From: CAZUCU01 sp964618845
GTDB taxonomy: Bacteria; Patescibacteriota; Minisyncoccia; Phycocordibacterales; JAACPR01
DNA length: 64,000 nucleotides
Direction: 5' to 3'
Assembly (NCBI GenBank): GCA_964618845.1
Contig: CAZUCU010000002.1
Coordinates: 1 to 64,000, forward strand
Shown here piece by piece: positions 1-7,236 of this stretch (position 1 is its first letter; the number at the start of each line of letters is the position of its first letter). The translations under genes were made by a program, and so were the position numbers. The notes beneath the pieces were generated by a model. It did not search any database. It worked only from the letters and a program-made list of their open reading frames with translations, and was not told the origin of the DNA.

Positions 1-588
1 AAAATTTTAGGAAAAACCAGAGATGATGCAGTTGGTGAATCTTATGACAAAGTTGCAAGACTTTTGGGATTCCCCTATCCTGGAGGACCACAAATTTCGC
101 AGTTAGCTGCGAAATTTAGAGAAAAGCGAAAAGCGAAAAGTGAGAAGAATGATTTAGAAATAAAGTTTCCAAGACCAATGATTAATTCAGGTGATTTGGA
201 TTTTTCTTTTTCGGGGCTCAAAACTGCAGTGTTATACAAAATTCAAGATTTAGGAGATAAAATTCAAGATCCAAAAATCAAAATACAAATTGCTGGAGAA
301 TTTGAAAAAGCAATTGCAGATGTTTTGGTTTCAAAAGTTGGAAATGCACTTAACAAAAGTGATTTTGAAATGATAATTGTTGCAGGTGGAGTTGTGGCAA
401 ATGAATATTTAAGAGAGCGGTTAACAGAAATCGCTACAAATTATGGCATCAAAATTGCCTTTCCGGATTTGGCAGATTCCACAGACAACGCCCAAATGAT
501 TGCTTGTGCTGGATACTTCAAAGGTTTTGAAAAAACGGCAAAAATAGGGCTTAAAATAAAAGCAAATGGAGGATTGACTTATCAATAG
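1..588 (+). CDS. tsaD: TsaD, tRNA threonylcarbamoyladenosine biosynthesis protein, C-terminal part
   Basis: The gene enters from the left edge, so the N-terminal half with the metal-binding HxxxH motif lies outside the window. The frame is open from base 1 and carries the family blocks DDAVGE..DKVARLLG..YPGGP and FSFSGLKTAV near its start. TsaD transfers threonylcarbamoyl to A37 of ANN-decoding tRNAs together with TsaB and TsaE. Two stretches look like low-complexity additions: a Lys/Arg/Glu-rich segment encoded at about 112-160 and an IQDLGDKIQDPKIKIQ-like stretch near 240-295; both resemble the A-rich repeats seen elsewhere in the window. The family call is firm. Confidence 0.93.
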   Translation, partial: KILGKTRDDAVGESYDKVARLLGFPYPGGPQISQLAAKFREKRKAKSEKNDLEIKFPRPMINSGDLDFSFSGLKTAVLYKIQDLGDKIQDPKIKIQIAGEFEKAIADVLVSKVGNALNKSDFEMIIVAGGVVANEYLRERLTEIATNYGIKIAFPDLADSTDNAQMIACAGYFKGFEKTAKIGLKIKANGGLTYQ

Positions 589-601
589 TCTATGGTAAAA
601 T
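574..601 (+). promoter_or_regulatory. Sigma-70-type promoter for the downstream RNA gene
   Basis: TTGACT (574-579) and TAAAAT (596-601) are separated by 16 bp, close to the bacterial consensus. The -35 box sits inside the last codons of tsaD. The start point would be about 608-611, just before the first stems of the structured RNA. No good reading frame follows, which argues for an RNA gene rather than an mRNA leader. Confidence 0.7.
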
Positions 602-607
602 AGAGAT

Positions 608-886
608 TGAAGGGTGGGTCTTTTGAAGGTGAATACTCTGGCGTCGAGGTTAAAATCACCTCGTAAAAATTGTCGACAGAGAAAAATTTTCAAATGCGAA
701 AGAATGACCAGCCCCCGCCATGTCCCGATGGTAGGGCTGACGCGTAGAGGGCCGAGAACCCTTTCCCACCGAAAAACTTCCCAGCCAAGCTCGAGAAGTT
801 CTCCGAGAGGCCGGATTTAAATCAAGAAATCACCTCTCGCAATTTCACAGCCCCAGCGTCCTTTGGACGCTGGGGCTAATTTTTTA
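608..886 (+). ncRNA. Structured non-coding RNA, family not recognised
   Basis: A unit of about 280 nt between a near-consensus promoter and a strong intrinsic terminator, much more GC-rich than its neighbours. Visible helices: CGAGGT/ACCTCG around a short A-rich loop (644-662); GCGTC (639-643) with GACGC (738-742) closing a multi-branch region; CAGCCC/GGGCTG enclosing an inner CCAT/ATGG; GGTGGG (near 612) with CCCACC (near 764); AACTTC/GAAGTT near 775-800. It does not show the signature sequences of tmRNA, SRP RNA or RNase P RNA (RNase P RNA is elsewhere in this window), nor an obvious 6S pattern. It could also act as a long leader of valS, but the terminator and a separate -10 box before valS argue for an independent RNA. 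Confidence 0.6.
849..885 (+). terminator. Rho-independent terminator of the structured RNA
   Basis: A 13-bp perfect stem (AGCCCCAGCGTCC with its complement, loop TTT) is followed by AATTTTTT. It ends the RNA unit 38 nt before the valS start codon. Confidence 0.9.
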
Positions 887-923
887 AGTAGAAAAAATCA
901 ACATTTTTTGATAATATAAACAA

Positions 924-3083
924 ATGAATGAAAAATTTTTGAGTCCATATAACCCGGGAGAAACTGAAAATAAAATTTACAAAAAATGGGAAGAAAGTGG
1001 TTATTTTAATCCTGATCAAATGATTAAGGATAGTTTGGTGAGTAATGACGCAGAAAAATTTTCTATTGTACTCCCCCCACCCAATGTTACCGGCGAACTT
1101 CATATGGGGCATGCCTCAATGCTTGCAATTGAAGATATTGTTGTAAGGTATCAGAGAATGCGAGGCAAAAAAACTCTTTGGATTCCGGGTACTGATCACG
1201 CCGCAATCGCTACTCAATCCAAAGTAGAAAAACTTTTAGAAAAAGAAGGAAAGAAAAAAGACAAACTTGGTCGAGAAAAATTTTTGGAAGAAGTTGATAA
1301 ATTTGCCAAAGCAAGTCATGACACAATAATTTCTCAATTAAAAGCTATGGGTGCATCGCTTGATTGGTCACGCGAAGCTTTTACCCTAGATTCAAAAAGA
1401 CACGAAGCAGTTAATGAAGCTTTTAAGAGAATGTATGAAGACGGATTAATTTATAGAGCTGAAAAAATTGTAAACTGGGATCCTAAAGGGCAAACTGTTA
1501 TTTCAGATGATGAGGTTATCTATGAAGAGCGAAAAGCAATGTTTTACACTTTTAAATATGATGCCAATTTCCCTATTTCAATTTCAACAACAAGACCAGA
1601 AACCAAATTTGGCGATACAGCAGTTGCGGTTCACCCGGAAGATTCACGATACAAAGACTTGGTTGGAAAAGAATTTGAAGCAAATTTTGTCGGTGAAAAA
1701 TTAAAAATAAAAATTATTGCAGATACAAATGTTGATCCAGAATTTGGAACAGGAGCTCTTGGTGTTACTCCCGCCCATTCACATATAGACTTTGAAATAG
1801 CAGAAAAAAATAACCTACCCTTAAAAAAGGTCATAAATGAAATGGCTCGAATGGAAACTGAAAGCGAACTTTTAAATGGTAAAAAAGTTCTGGAAGCCAG
1901 AGAAATTACAGTCAGTTGGCTTCGTGAAAATAATTTACTGGAAAAAGAAGAAGAAATTTCTCAAAATATTTCCACCGCAGAAAGAACTGGGGCAATAATT
2001 GAACCACTACCCAAAACACAGTGGTGGATCAATGTTAATAAAAAAATTGATGATAAAAGTTTAAAAGATCGAATGATGGAAGTGGTAAAAGACGGCCAAA
2101 TTAAAATTTTGCCAGAACGATTTGAAAAAGTTTATTACAACTGGATTGATAATTTACACGATTGGTGTATTTCGAGACAAATTTGGTATGGTCATCGAAT
2201 TCCAATTTGGTATAAAAACGGTCAAATTAAATTCAGTGCAACACCTCTTCCGGATTGGAAACAAGACGAAGATTCTCTTGATACTTGGTTCTCATCTGGG
2301 CTTTGGACGTTTTCAACTTTGGGATGGCCCCAAAAAACAGAAGATTTAAAAACCTATCATCCAACTGATTTACTCGAGACCGGTTATGATATTATTTTTT
2401 TCTGGGTTGCCAGGATGATTTTGATGAGTACATATCTTTTGGATGACATTCCATTTAAAACTGTTTATCTTCATGGAATAGTCCGAGATAGTAAGGGACG
2501 AAAAATGAGCAAAACTCTCAATAATGGTATTGATCCTCTCGAAATGATCGCCAAATATGGTGCTGATGCTGTCAGAATGTCATTTATTGTGGGAATTGGG
2601 CCAGGTAATGATATGAATATGTCGGAAGATAAAATCAGAGCATACAAAAAATTTACAAATAAGATTTGGAATGCTACAAGATTTGTAATTCAAGCCACAG
2701 AGGACTTGGAGGATTTGAGATTTGAGATTCAAGGTTTAAAAGAAAGAGACCAAAAATATGTAGATGGTTTTCATGCCTTTGTAAAAGAAATTACAAAAGA
2801 AATTGAAGAATATAAACTTTATCTTGCTTCAGAAAAAGTCTACCATTATTTCTGGCATACCTTTGCTGATATTATTATTGAAGAATGTAAAAAAACAATT
2901 CTTGAAGGAGACAAGGATAAAAAAATTTCTGCACAAAAAACCTTAAGGTATCTTTTAATCGAACAGTTAAAAATATTGCATCCATTTATCCCCTTTGTTA
3001 CAGAAGAAATTTGGTCGTTATTACCGTATAATAAAGATACAGAACTTTTGATGGTTCAAAAATGGCCTCAAGTTTTGAAGTAG
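924..3083 (+). CDS. valS: Valyl-tRNA synthetase
   Basis: Class I aminoacyl-tRNA synthetase charging tRNA-Val. The HIGH-type signature PPPNVTGELHMGHA lies at residues 51-64 and the KMSKS loop reads GRKMSKT near residue 525. The editing domain lies between them, with the GTGALGVTPAH block, and the anticodon-binding domain follows. At 719 aa it is clearly shorter than typical bacterial ValRS (about 850-950 aa), and the C-terminal coiled-coil arm appears absent. The ATG at 924 follows a TAATAT box by about 6 nt, so the mRNA may be leaderless. A short EDLEDLRFEIQG-like stretch near residue 595 resembles the window's repeat-derived segments. Confidence 0.96.
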   Translation: MNEKFLSPYNPGETENKIYKKWEESGYFNPDQMIKDSLVSNDAEKFSIVLPPPNVTGELHMGHASMLAIEDIVVRYQRMRGKKTLWIPGTDHAAIATQSKVEKLLEKEGKKKDKLGREKFLEEVDKFAKASHDTIISQLKAMGASLDWSREAFTLDSKRHEAVNEAFKRMYEDGLIYRAEKIVNWDPKGQTVISDDEVIYEERKAMFYTFKYDANFPISISTTRPETKFGDTAVAVHPEDSRYKDLVGKEFEANFVGEKLKIKIIADTNVDPEFGTGALGVTPAHSHIDFEIAEKNNLPLKKVINEMARMETESELLNGKKVLEAREITVSWLRENNLLEKEEEISQNISTAERTGAIIEPLPKTQWWINVNKKIDDKSLKDRMMEVVKDGQIKILPERFEKVYYNWIDNLHDWCISRQIWYGHRIPIWYKNGQIKFSATPLPDWKQDEDSLDTWFSSGLWTFSTLGWPQKTEDLKTYHPTDLLETGYDIIFFWVARMILMSTYLLDDIPFKTVYLHGIVRDSKGRKMSKTLNNGIDPLEMIAKYGADAVRMSFIVGIGPGNDMNMSEDKIRAYKKFTNKIWNATRFVIQATEDLEDLRFEIQGLKERDQKYVDGFHAFVKEITKEIEEYKLYLASEKVYHYFWHTFADIIIEECKKTILEGDKDKKISAQKTLRYLLIEQLKILHPFIPFVTEEIWSLLPYNKDTELLMVQKWPQVLK

Positions 3084-3101
3084 ATTTATCGTCTTTTAAT
3101 A

Positions 3102-3824
3102 ATGTCTGAACTTTTAATAAATTTATTATTTGCGTTTTTTGGAGGAATTTTACCTGCTTTAATTTGGCTTTGGTTTTGGCTCAAAGAGGATGGATCACAC
3201 CCAGAACCAAACAAATTAATTATAAAAACCTTTTTACTTGGAATATTGATGGTTCCTGTCGCTTTCATATTTCAGACAGCTATTAATATTATATTTTGGA
3301 ATGGTGAGGTTGAAGAAGTGTTGTCAAGAGGAAGCTATATTACACTTCTCATAGTTTTGATTTGGGCAGGTATTGAAGAGTTTTTAAAATATCAAGCTGC
3401 CAAAGCTGGTGGATTAAATTCTAAAGAAAATGATGAACCCATTGATTTTACTATATACATGATCACTGCAGCGCTTGGTTTTTCGGCAATAGAAAATGTC
3501 TTATTTTTAATTTCTCCTCTTTTGGAAGGCAACATTACTGATGCATTTTTGACCAGTAATTTAAGGTTTGTGGGAGCAACCTTGGTGCATGTAGCATCTT
3601 CCTCTATGATTGGTATTTTTGGTTCATTTTCCTATTTTTTTAAAGCAAAATCCAAAAGAAAATATTTGATTATGGGATTTATACTATCGATTCTGTTGCA
3701 TACTGTGTTTAATTTATTTATAATTAATAATAGTAATTTATCATATTTAGGTTTTGTAACAGTCTGGGTTTTCGTCGTATTATTGATAATTATTTTTGAA
3801 AGAATTAAAAAAATAAAAAAATAA
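3102..3824 (+). CDS. PrsW-family intramembrane metalloprotease
   Basis: 240 aa, strongly hydrophobic with about seven to eight membrane segments. Signatures of the PrsW family are visible: a first-loop KEDGSHPEPN motif after helix one, AGIEEFLKYQAA (the EExxK motif) near residue 90, and a later conserved His-containing helix. The family cleaves membrane anti-sigma factors in some Firmicutes; the substrate here is unknown. It sits 18 nt after valS and directly before hsp20, so the three may be one transcript. Family call is good, function inferred. Confidence 0.8.
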   Translation: MSELLINLLFAFFGGILPALIWLWFWLKEDGSHPEPNKLIIKTFLLGILMVPVAFIFQTAINIIFWNGEVEEVLSRGSYITLLIVLIWAGIEEFLKYQAAKAGGLNSKENDEPIDFTIYMITAALGFSAIENVLFLISPLLEGNITDAFLTSNLRFVGATLVHVASSSMIGIFGSFSYFFKAKSKRKYLIMGFILSILLHTVFNLFIINNSNLSYLGFVTVWVFVVLLIIIFERIKKIKK

Positions 3825-3825
3825 A

Positions 3826-4314
3826 ATGTTTGGGAAAAAAAGAAAACAAAAAAGAAGCTTCTTTGAAAAATTAACTGGTGCTGTTCATTTGGATGATGAA
3901 AATTTTGAGGAACAAGAAATGGGGGTTTATGAGACTAATAAAAAAGAATTACAAAATAATTCATTTTCTTCGGTAGAAGAATCGCTTGATGGAGAATTGG
4001 CGGTAGATGTTTTGAATACAGAAGATTCTATAATAGTAAAAGCAATGATAGCTGGAGTTAGACCAAGTGATGTTGATGTGGACATATCAAGAGATATGAT
4101 AACTATCAGAGCAACCAGGGAAGACGAAAACGAAATTTCTGAAGAAAATTTTTTCCAGAAAGAGTTATATTGGGGTTCTTTCTCCAGAAATATTTTACTT
4201 CCAGAAGAGGTTGACGTTGACTTAGCAGAAGCCAAAGAGAAAAATGGTTTATTAGTAATAACTCTCCCTAAAATTGATAAACACAAAAAAACAAAACTTC
4301 AAGTTAGAGGATAG
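3826..4314 (+). CDS. Hsp20 / alpha-crystallin small heat-shock protein
   Basis: 162 aa. An acidic N-terminal arm of about 45 residues precedes an alpha-crystallin domain (about 50-155) with the usual beta-strand pattern (DGELAVDVLNTEDSIIVKAMI, then GVRPSDVDVDISRDMITIR) and the terminal GLLVITLPK. ATP-independent holdase chaperone in the cytoplasm. It starts one base after the PrsW stop codon. The C-terminal extension is short and no clear IxI oligomerisation motif follows the domain. Confidence 0.88.
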   Translation: MFGKKRKQKRSFFEKLTGAVHLDDENFEEQEMGVYETNKKELQNNSFSSVEESLDGELAVDVLNTEDSIIVKAMIAGVRPSDVDVDISRDMITIRATREDENEISEENFFQKELYWGSFSRNILLPEEVDVDLAEAKEKNGLLVITLPKIDKHKKTKLQVRG

Positions 4315-4346
4315 ATAGTATTTTAGGAAATATTATATTTTTATAG

Positions 4347-4422
4347 TGGTGTCTAGAGGCGGGCTCGAACCGCCGACCCTTCGCTCTTCAGGCGAATGCT
4401 CTACCAACTGAGCTATCTAGAC
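4347..4422 (-). tRNA. tRNA-Phe (GAA)
   Basis: Full cloverleaf: acceptor GTCTAGA/TCTAGAC, D-arm GCTC/GAGC, anticodon loop CTGAAGA (anticodon GAA), T-loop TTCGAGC. A CCA end is encoded. Its 5' end is only 5 nt after the stop codon of the minus-strand membrane protein gene, so it is probably processed from that transcript. Confidence 0.95.
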
Positions 4423-4427
4423 ATATT

Positions 4428-4736
4428 TTAACTTCCTGACACTCCTTTAAATAATTTATTTACATCGAACCCCGGAATACCAACATTAAAATTATTCTTT
4501 ATTTCGCTGGCAGTATCAGCTGTCTCTTTGATATTTTGATAAATCTCCCACAACTGGTTTAAAAATGGTTGGATTAAAGTATAGCCATAATAAACAACAC
4601 CAAGCAAAATCATCAACTTTAAAATACCAAACCAAAAATTAAAAATCTCTTTTCTTCTAATTTTATGAAGTATTTTGTTATTTTCTTCAACAATCTCTTC
4701 TATTCTCTCTATTCTTCTCTCAACGTCCAAAGACAT
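4428..4736 (-). CDS. Small membrane protein with N-terminal coiled coil, unknown function
   Basis: 102 aa. The first ~30 residues are charged and heptad-like (RRIERIEEIVEENNKILHKI), then one or two hydrophobic segments (about 33-60), then a polar tail. It resembles another small protein of the window at 32537-32743 in layout (coiled coil then membrane segments). I do not recognise a named family. It lies directly upstream of tRNA-Phe. Confidence 0.6.
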   Translation of the reverse strand: MSLDVERRIERIEEIVEENNKILHKIRRKEIFNFWFGILKLMILLGVVYYGYTLIQPFLNQLWEIYQNIKETADTASEIKNNFNVGIPGFDVNKLFKGVSGS

Positions 4737-5139
4737 ACCATTATTTTAACAAAATATTACCTTTTTTCAATAGTTTATATTTTTATTTTTCGAGGTGGAA
4801 TTATACAACTATGTTCGAACATTTTTGGTTTTTGCCAGTAGAACTTACAGCGCGCTTCGCGCTACTGAATCTGTCAGCAAAATTCCTGAAAACCAAATTT
4901 TGGTATCCCACCTCGCTCTCGAACTTTTTCCAATCAAGCCCAGTAAAGGTTTCTAGGTGCTCCAACAATTTCAATCTCGACCCCTCTCGTTTTGTTTGTA
5001 AATGCGACAAATGAGACATTACTTAGCCATGTTTTGGAATATCTCAAATACCAACAAATGCCAATTTTCTAGCAATCAAAAAGTGACAAAAGTGACAGTT
5101 TTTGCTGTATTTTGTGATAGTGATATGTAACTTAATCTC
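4737..5139 (-). other. Intergenic stretch without a convincing gene
   Basis: About 400 bp. It contains a GC-rich palindrome AGCGCGCTTCGCGCT near 4850 and outer CGAGGTGG/CCCACCTCG arms (about 4793 and 4912). A 72-codon frame on the minus strand (4801-5019) and a 67-codon frame on the plus strand overlap almost completely, which is typical of palindrome-rich non-coding DNA. I see no family signature in either and treat the stretch as a repeat-type relic. Confidence 0.4.
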
Positions 5140-5397
5140 TTAGTAAAGCTGACTATGTGTTCCGATTTTAATAAATAAAACATTATTCTTTTCTTTTTGT
5201 TCATAGATAACCCTAATATTTCCTGAGATATTAATACTATAAAAGCCATCATATTTGCCATGTAATTTATGATTATTTAGTTGGGGATTGTTTTGATCTT
5301 CTTGAAAAATTTCTAATCTTTCTTGAAATTGAATTTTTGTCTTATCTGAAAGTTTTTTGAAATCTTTCTTAAATTCTTTAGAGAAAATTATTATCAT
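5140..5397 (-). CDS. RelE/YafQ-type mRNA interferase toxin (system 1)
   Basis: 85 aa from the ATG at 5397, which overlaps the antitoxin stop as ATGA; a GTG four codons upstream is in frame but less likely. RelE/ParE fold features: MIIIFSKEFKKDFKKL at the N-terminus, then LHGKYDGFYSINISGNIRVIYE, and the family ending GTHSQLY. Such toxins cleave mRNA on the ribosome and are neutralised by the cognate antitoxin encoded just upstream. It is intact, in contrast to the related system 2 toxin at 43762-44019. Confidence 0.85.
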   Translation of the reverse strand: MIIIFSKEFKKDFKKLSDKTKIQFQERLEIFQEDQNNPQLNNHKLHGKYDGFYSINISGNIRVIYEQKEKNNVLFIKIGTHSQLY

Positions 5398-5666
5398 GCG
5401 TTTAGCCACTTCATCGCATCCTTAACATTATCAAATTCAGGAGAAATATTTTTCCCTTCTTTTGCGTCTTCACTAGCCTTAATAATTTCTTTCCAAACAG
5501 ATTCTTTTAGTTGTGGTTCTCTTACTACCTGAAAAGTTCCACTTCGAACAAACTCACGGAGTTGTGAGTTAATAATAGTTGAAATAGGAATACCAAGCTC
5601 ATTAGCAAGTGATTGAGCTCTTTCTTTCACATCTTTATCAATTTTTGTATGTAAGGTTGTTTTCAT
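5394..5666 (-). CDS. RelB/DinJ-type antitoxin (system 1)
   Basis: About 90 aa starting at MKTTLHTKIDKDVKE, an RHH-type DNA-binding N-terminus, followed by ELGIPISTIINSQLREFV and a C-terminal toxin-binding region. I use the ATG at 5666; an upstream start at 5684 would add six residues but would sit in the promoter-like TATATA region. The product should repress its own operon. Antitoxin and toxin overlap by 4 nt, implying translational coupling. Confidence 0.85.
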   Translation of the reverse strand: MKTTLHTKIDKDVKERAQSLANELGIPISTIINSQLREFVRSGTFQVVREPQLKESVWKEIIKASEDAKEGKNISPEFDNVKDAMKWLNA

Positions 5667-5712
5667 ATGAACTATTATATACACAACAGTTCTATTTTGT
5701 AAAGTCTTTGTC

Positions 5713-6141
5713 TTATGATTTGGTACTTTTCATAAGGCCTGAGTTTCTCTCTGCTCTTTTGGCCCGGAGTTTGGCTAAAAAATCATTTTCTGCTTTTAGG
5801 TATTTAATCTGAAGCTCTAATCTTTTTAATTTGTCATTGTTTGTATTGTTTGGCCCTTTGTCATATTGAACTCCATCTGATTTTAATAATCCTTCTGAAC
5901 CACTTCTTTTAACTATCTTTTTCCAATCATTAATAGTTTCATAAAAATATGTTTTTCTCCATATATCAATATTAAATCCGGAACGTTTCCATATTTCTTT
6001 AGGTGATATACCTTGCTCTTGCAATTCAATGGCTCTTAGCTTGAATTCATAGGTATAGTTTATTAATCTTTCGGTGCAATTAAAAACACACGGATTATTT
6101 TTAAATTGTTCCATTTGTGCCTTTGTGTATTTTATTCTCAT
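5713..6141 (-). CDS. IS3-type OrfA helix-turn-helix protein
   Basis: 142 aa. An N-terminal YTxEFKxxAIELQEQGISPKEIWKRSGF segment forms the HTH; a C-terminal leucine-zipper-like helix contains RLELQIKYLKAENDFLAKLRA, characteristic of the OrfA product of IS3/IS150 elements. Alone it lacks the catalytic OrfB part, so it cannot transpose by itself; it might act as a DNA-binding protein or be a relic. Confidence 0.7.
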   Translation of the reverse strand: MRIKYTKAQMEQFKNNPCVFNCTERLINYTYEFKLRAIELQEQGISPKEIWKRSGFNIDIWRKTYFYETINDWKKIVKRSGSEGLLKSDGVQYDKGPNNTNNDKLKRLELQIKYLKAENDFLAKLRAKRAERNSGLMKSTKS

Positions 6142-6197
6142 GTTTCTTTTATTAGTCTGTTAATCTTAACAAAAGAAAACAATTTTATTTATTTTGT

Positions 6198-6220
6198 CTG
6201 TGTCCACTTTATGGGGTACA
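6198..6220. repeat. Terminal inverted repeat of the IS3-like remnant
   Basis: 23-bp end read as TGTACCCCATAAAGTGGACA plus CAG on the minus strand. It lies 57 bp upstream of the OrfA start. A matching right end was not found between 5140 and 5712. Confidence 0.5.
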
Positions 6221-6229
6221 GATCAACTG

Positions 6230-6301
6230 TGCCCCCACCAGGAATCGAACCCAGATTTACCCCTTAGGACGGGGTCGTTCTATCCATTGAACTATGAGGG
6301 C
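6230..6301 (-). tRNA. tRNA-Arg (CCT)
   Basis: Acceptor GCCCTCA/TGGGGGC, D-arm GTTC/GAAC, anticodon stem ACCCC/GGGGT around loop GTCCTAA (anticodon CCT), T-loop TTCGATT. CCA is not encoded. The IS3-like end lies just downstream and a palindromic element just upstream. Confidence 0.92.
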
Positions 6302-6309
6302 CCACTTCA

Positions 6310-6388
6310 GAAAATATGTTAAATAAATTTTTAGAGGGGGGACCCACCTTGCACCCTTCCCTCATAAAAATTTATTTAACATATTTTC
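6310..6388. repeat. Palindromic element E1, copy 1
   Basis: A 59-bp core (6320-6378) with 14-bp inverted ends TAAATAAATTTTTA around a GC-rich centre (GAGGG...CCCTC). It matches copy 2 (41059-41117) in inverted orientation at 57 of 59 positions. The core is flanked by a further perfect inverted repeat, GAAAATATGT / ACATATTTTC, whose sequence differs from that of copy 2 although the pairing is kept. It lies between a glutaredoxin gene and tRNA-Arg. It may be a mobile palindrome or a structured RNA/terminator. Confidence 0.75.
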
Positions 6389-6397
6389 CTTCACTTT

Positions 6398-6631
6398 TTA
6401 AAGTCCTAAATGTTGCTTGATCCTAGCTTCATCAAAACCTATGATAACATCCCCCTCAATGTCAATTACAGGAACGCCCATTTGGCCAGATTTTTCAATC
6501 ATTTCATTTCTTTTAAATTCATCAATCGCAACATTAAAATCTTCAAAGGCGATATTATTTTTTGTAAAAAAATCTTTTGCAATGTGACAAAAATGACAAG
6601 TTGGCGTCGAATAAATTACTACTTTTTTCAT
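6398..6631 (-). CDS. Glutaredoxin-like protein (YruB/NrdH type)
   Basis: 77 aa from the Met at 6631. A thioredoxin fold with active-site CHFC near residue 12 in VVIYSTPTCHFCHIAKDFF, the cis-Pro segment GVPVIDI and a C-terminal helix. A thiol-disulfide redox carrier of the cytoplasm; the electron donor is not identifiable here. I prefer the Met of MKKVVIYS over one four codons upstream because the fold begins there. A second such protein is at 26493-26735. Confidence 0.82.
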   Translation of the reverse strand: MKKVVIYSTPTCHFCHIAKDFFTKNNIAFEDFNVAIDEFKRNEMIEKSGQMGVPVIDIEGDVIIGFDEARIKQHLGL

Positions 6632-6675
6632 ACTTATTAACATTATCTTTTAAAGTTGGATAATTCTAACATATT

Positions 6676-7044
6676 TTAAAAAGATACCCAATCAAAGGCC
6701 TTCTGCCACCACTTAGAAGGTTCTGGGGGTGGTGCAGAAATTACCTCTTCCTCAATAATAAATACTACTTTCTCACCTTCTTTAGATAAATCAAATTTTG
6801 ACCGTATTTCCTTTTCTTTTCCTGTATTTGAGTTTATATATTCAAGATCATCATAAACTTCCAAATATCTTTTTTCTAAATCTGCATATTCTTTTTCTGA
6901 AGATCTTAAATATTCTTTGATCTCATTGGTTTTTTTGACCATTTTGATCGCTTTACTCATTAAAAAAAGAACAATAATAAAAAAGAAAAATAAAATAACT
7001 TTTGAGGCTAAATAATCTTTAATTTTTTTTCTTCTTTTTAACAT
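6676..7044 (-). CDS. DivIC/FtsB-like septum formation initiator protein
   Basis: 122 aa: a basic N-terminus, one membrane helix (about 15-33), then a coiled-coil region (about 40-75) and a short extracytoplasmic domain with SKEGEKVVFIIEEE, the usual DivIC/FtsB pattern (FxxxGExVI). These proteins link the FtsQ/L/B complex to septal wall synthesis. The tail ends in SAPPPEPSKWWQKAFDWV, as in related CPR proteins. Confidence is good for the family. Confidence 0.72.
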   Translation of the reverse strand: MLKRRKKIKDYLASKVILFFFFIIVLFLMSKAIKMVKKTNEIKEYLRSSEKEYADLEKRYLEVYDDLEYINSNTGKEKEIRSKFDLSKEGEKVVFIIEEEVISAPPPEPSKWWQKAFDWVSF

Positions 7045-7091
7045 ACAGTGACAGTTTGCAAAAATTTCTTTTGTGTTATTATTCTAACACT

Positions 7092-7211
7092 ATGTCGGTC
7101 ATTTTTAACAGAAGAGGAAGAAAAATTATGAAGGTAACTTTTAGTATTTTGGCTATTTTAGTTGCTGTTTCTATGATTTTACTCTATGCCCCAGGACTTT
7201 TTAATTTTTAG
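7092..7211 (+). CDS. 39-aa single-pass membrane peptide
   Basis: ATG at 7092, stop TAG at 7209-7211. The product starts MSVIFNRRGRKIMKVTF and continues with one hydrophobic helix (SILAILVAVSMILLYAPGLF). It lies in the gap between the divergent DivIC-like gene and the convergent lepA gene. The positive-inside pattern and clean hydrophobic helix support it being real; an alternative start is the second Met (MKVTFSIL). No function can be given. Confidence 0.55.
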   Translation: MSVIFNRRGRKIMKVTFSILAILVAVSMILLYAPGLFNF

Positions 7212-7236
7212 AAATTTTTGAGATTAAACCTCAATT

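Larger units (their letters stand above)
5713..6220 (-). mobile_element. Truncated IS3-family (IS150-like) insertion sequence
   Basis: One terminus is visible at 6198-6220; read on the minus strand it is TGTACCCCATAAAGTGG followed by ACACAG, the TG-beginning end typical of this group. The orfA-type gene follows it. No orfB (DDE transposase) follows; within about 30 bp after orfA the RelBE operon begins, and I find no second inverted repeat. The element ends 9 bp from the 3' end of tRNA-Arg. Confidence 0.6.

Noticed and set aside
614..820. 68-codon ORF within the structured RNA
   Set aside because: Arg/Ser-rich translation of a hairpin-rich RNA, no supporting motif.
608..886. T-box leader or tmRNA for valS/tsaD region
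   Set aside because: No T-box consensus (AGGGTGGNACCGCG) at the terminator side, no tRNA-like ends or tag ORF as in tmRNA.
4801..5019. 72-codon frame on the minus strand and 67-codon frame on the plus strand
   Set aside because: They mirror each other, have no family signature or start signal, and coincide with GC-rich palindromes.
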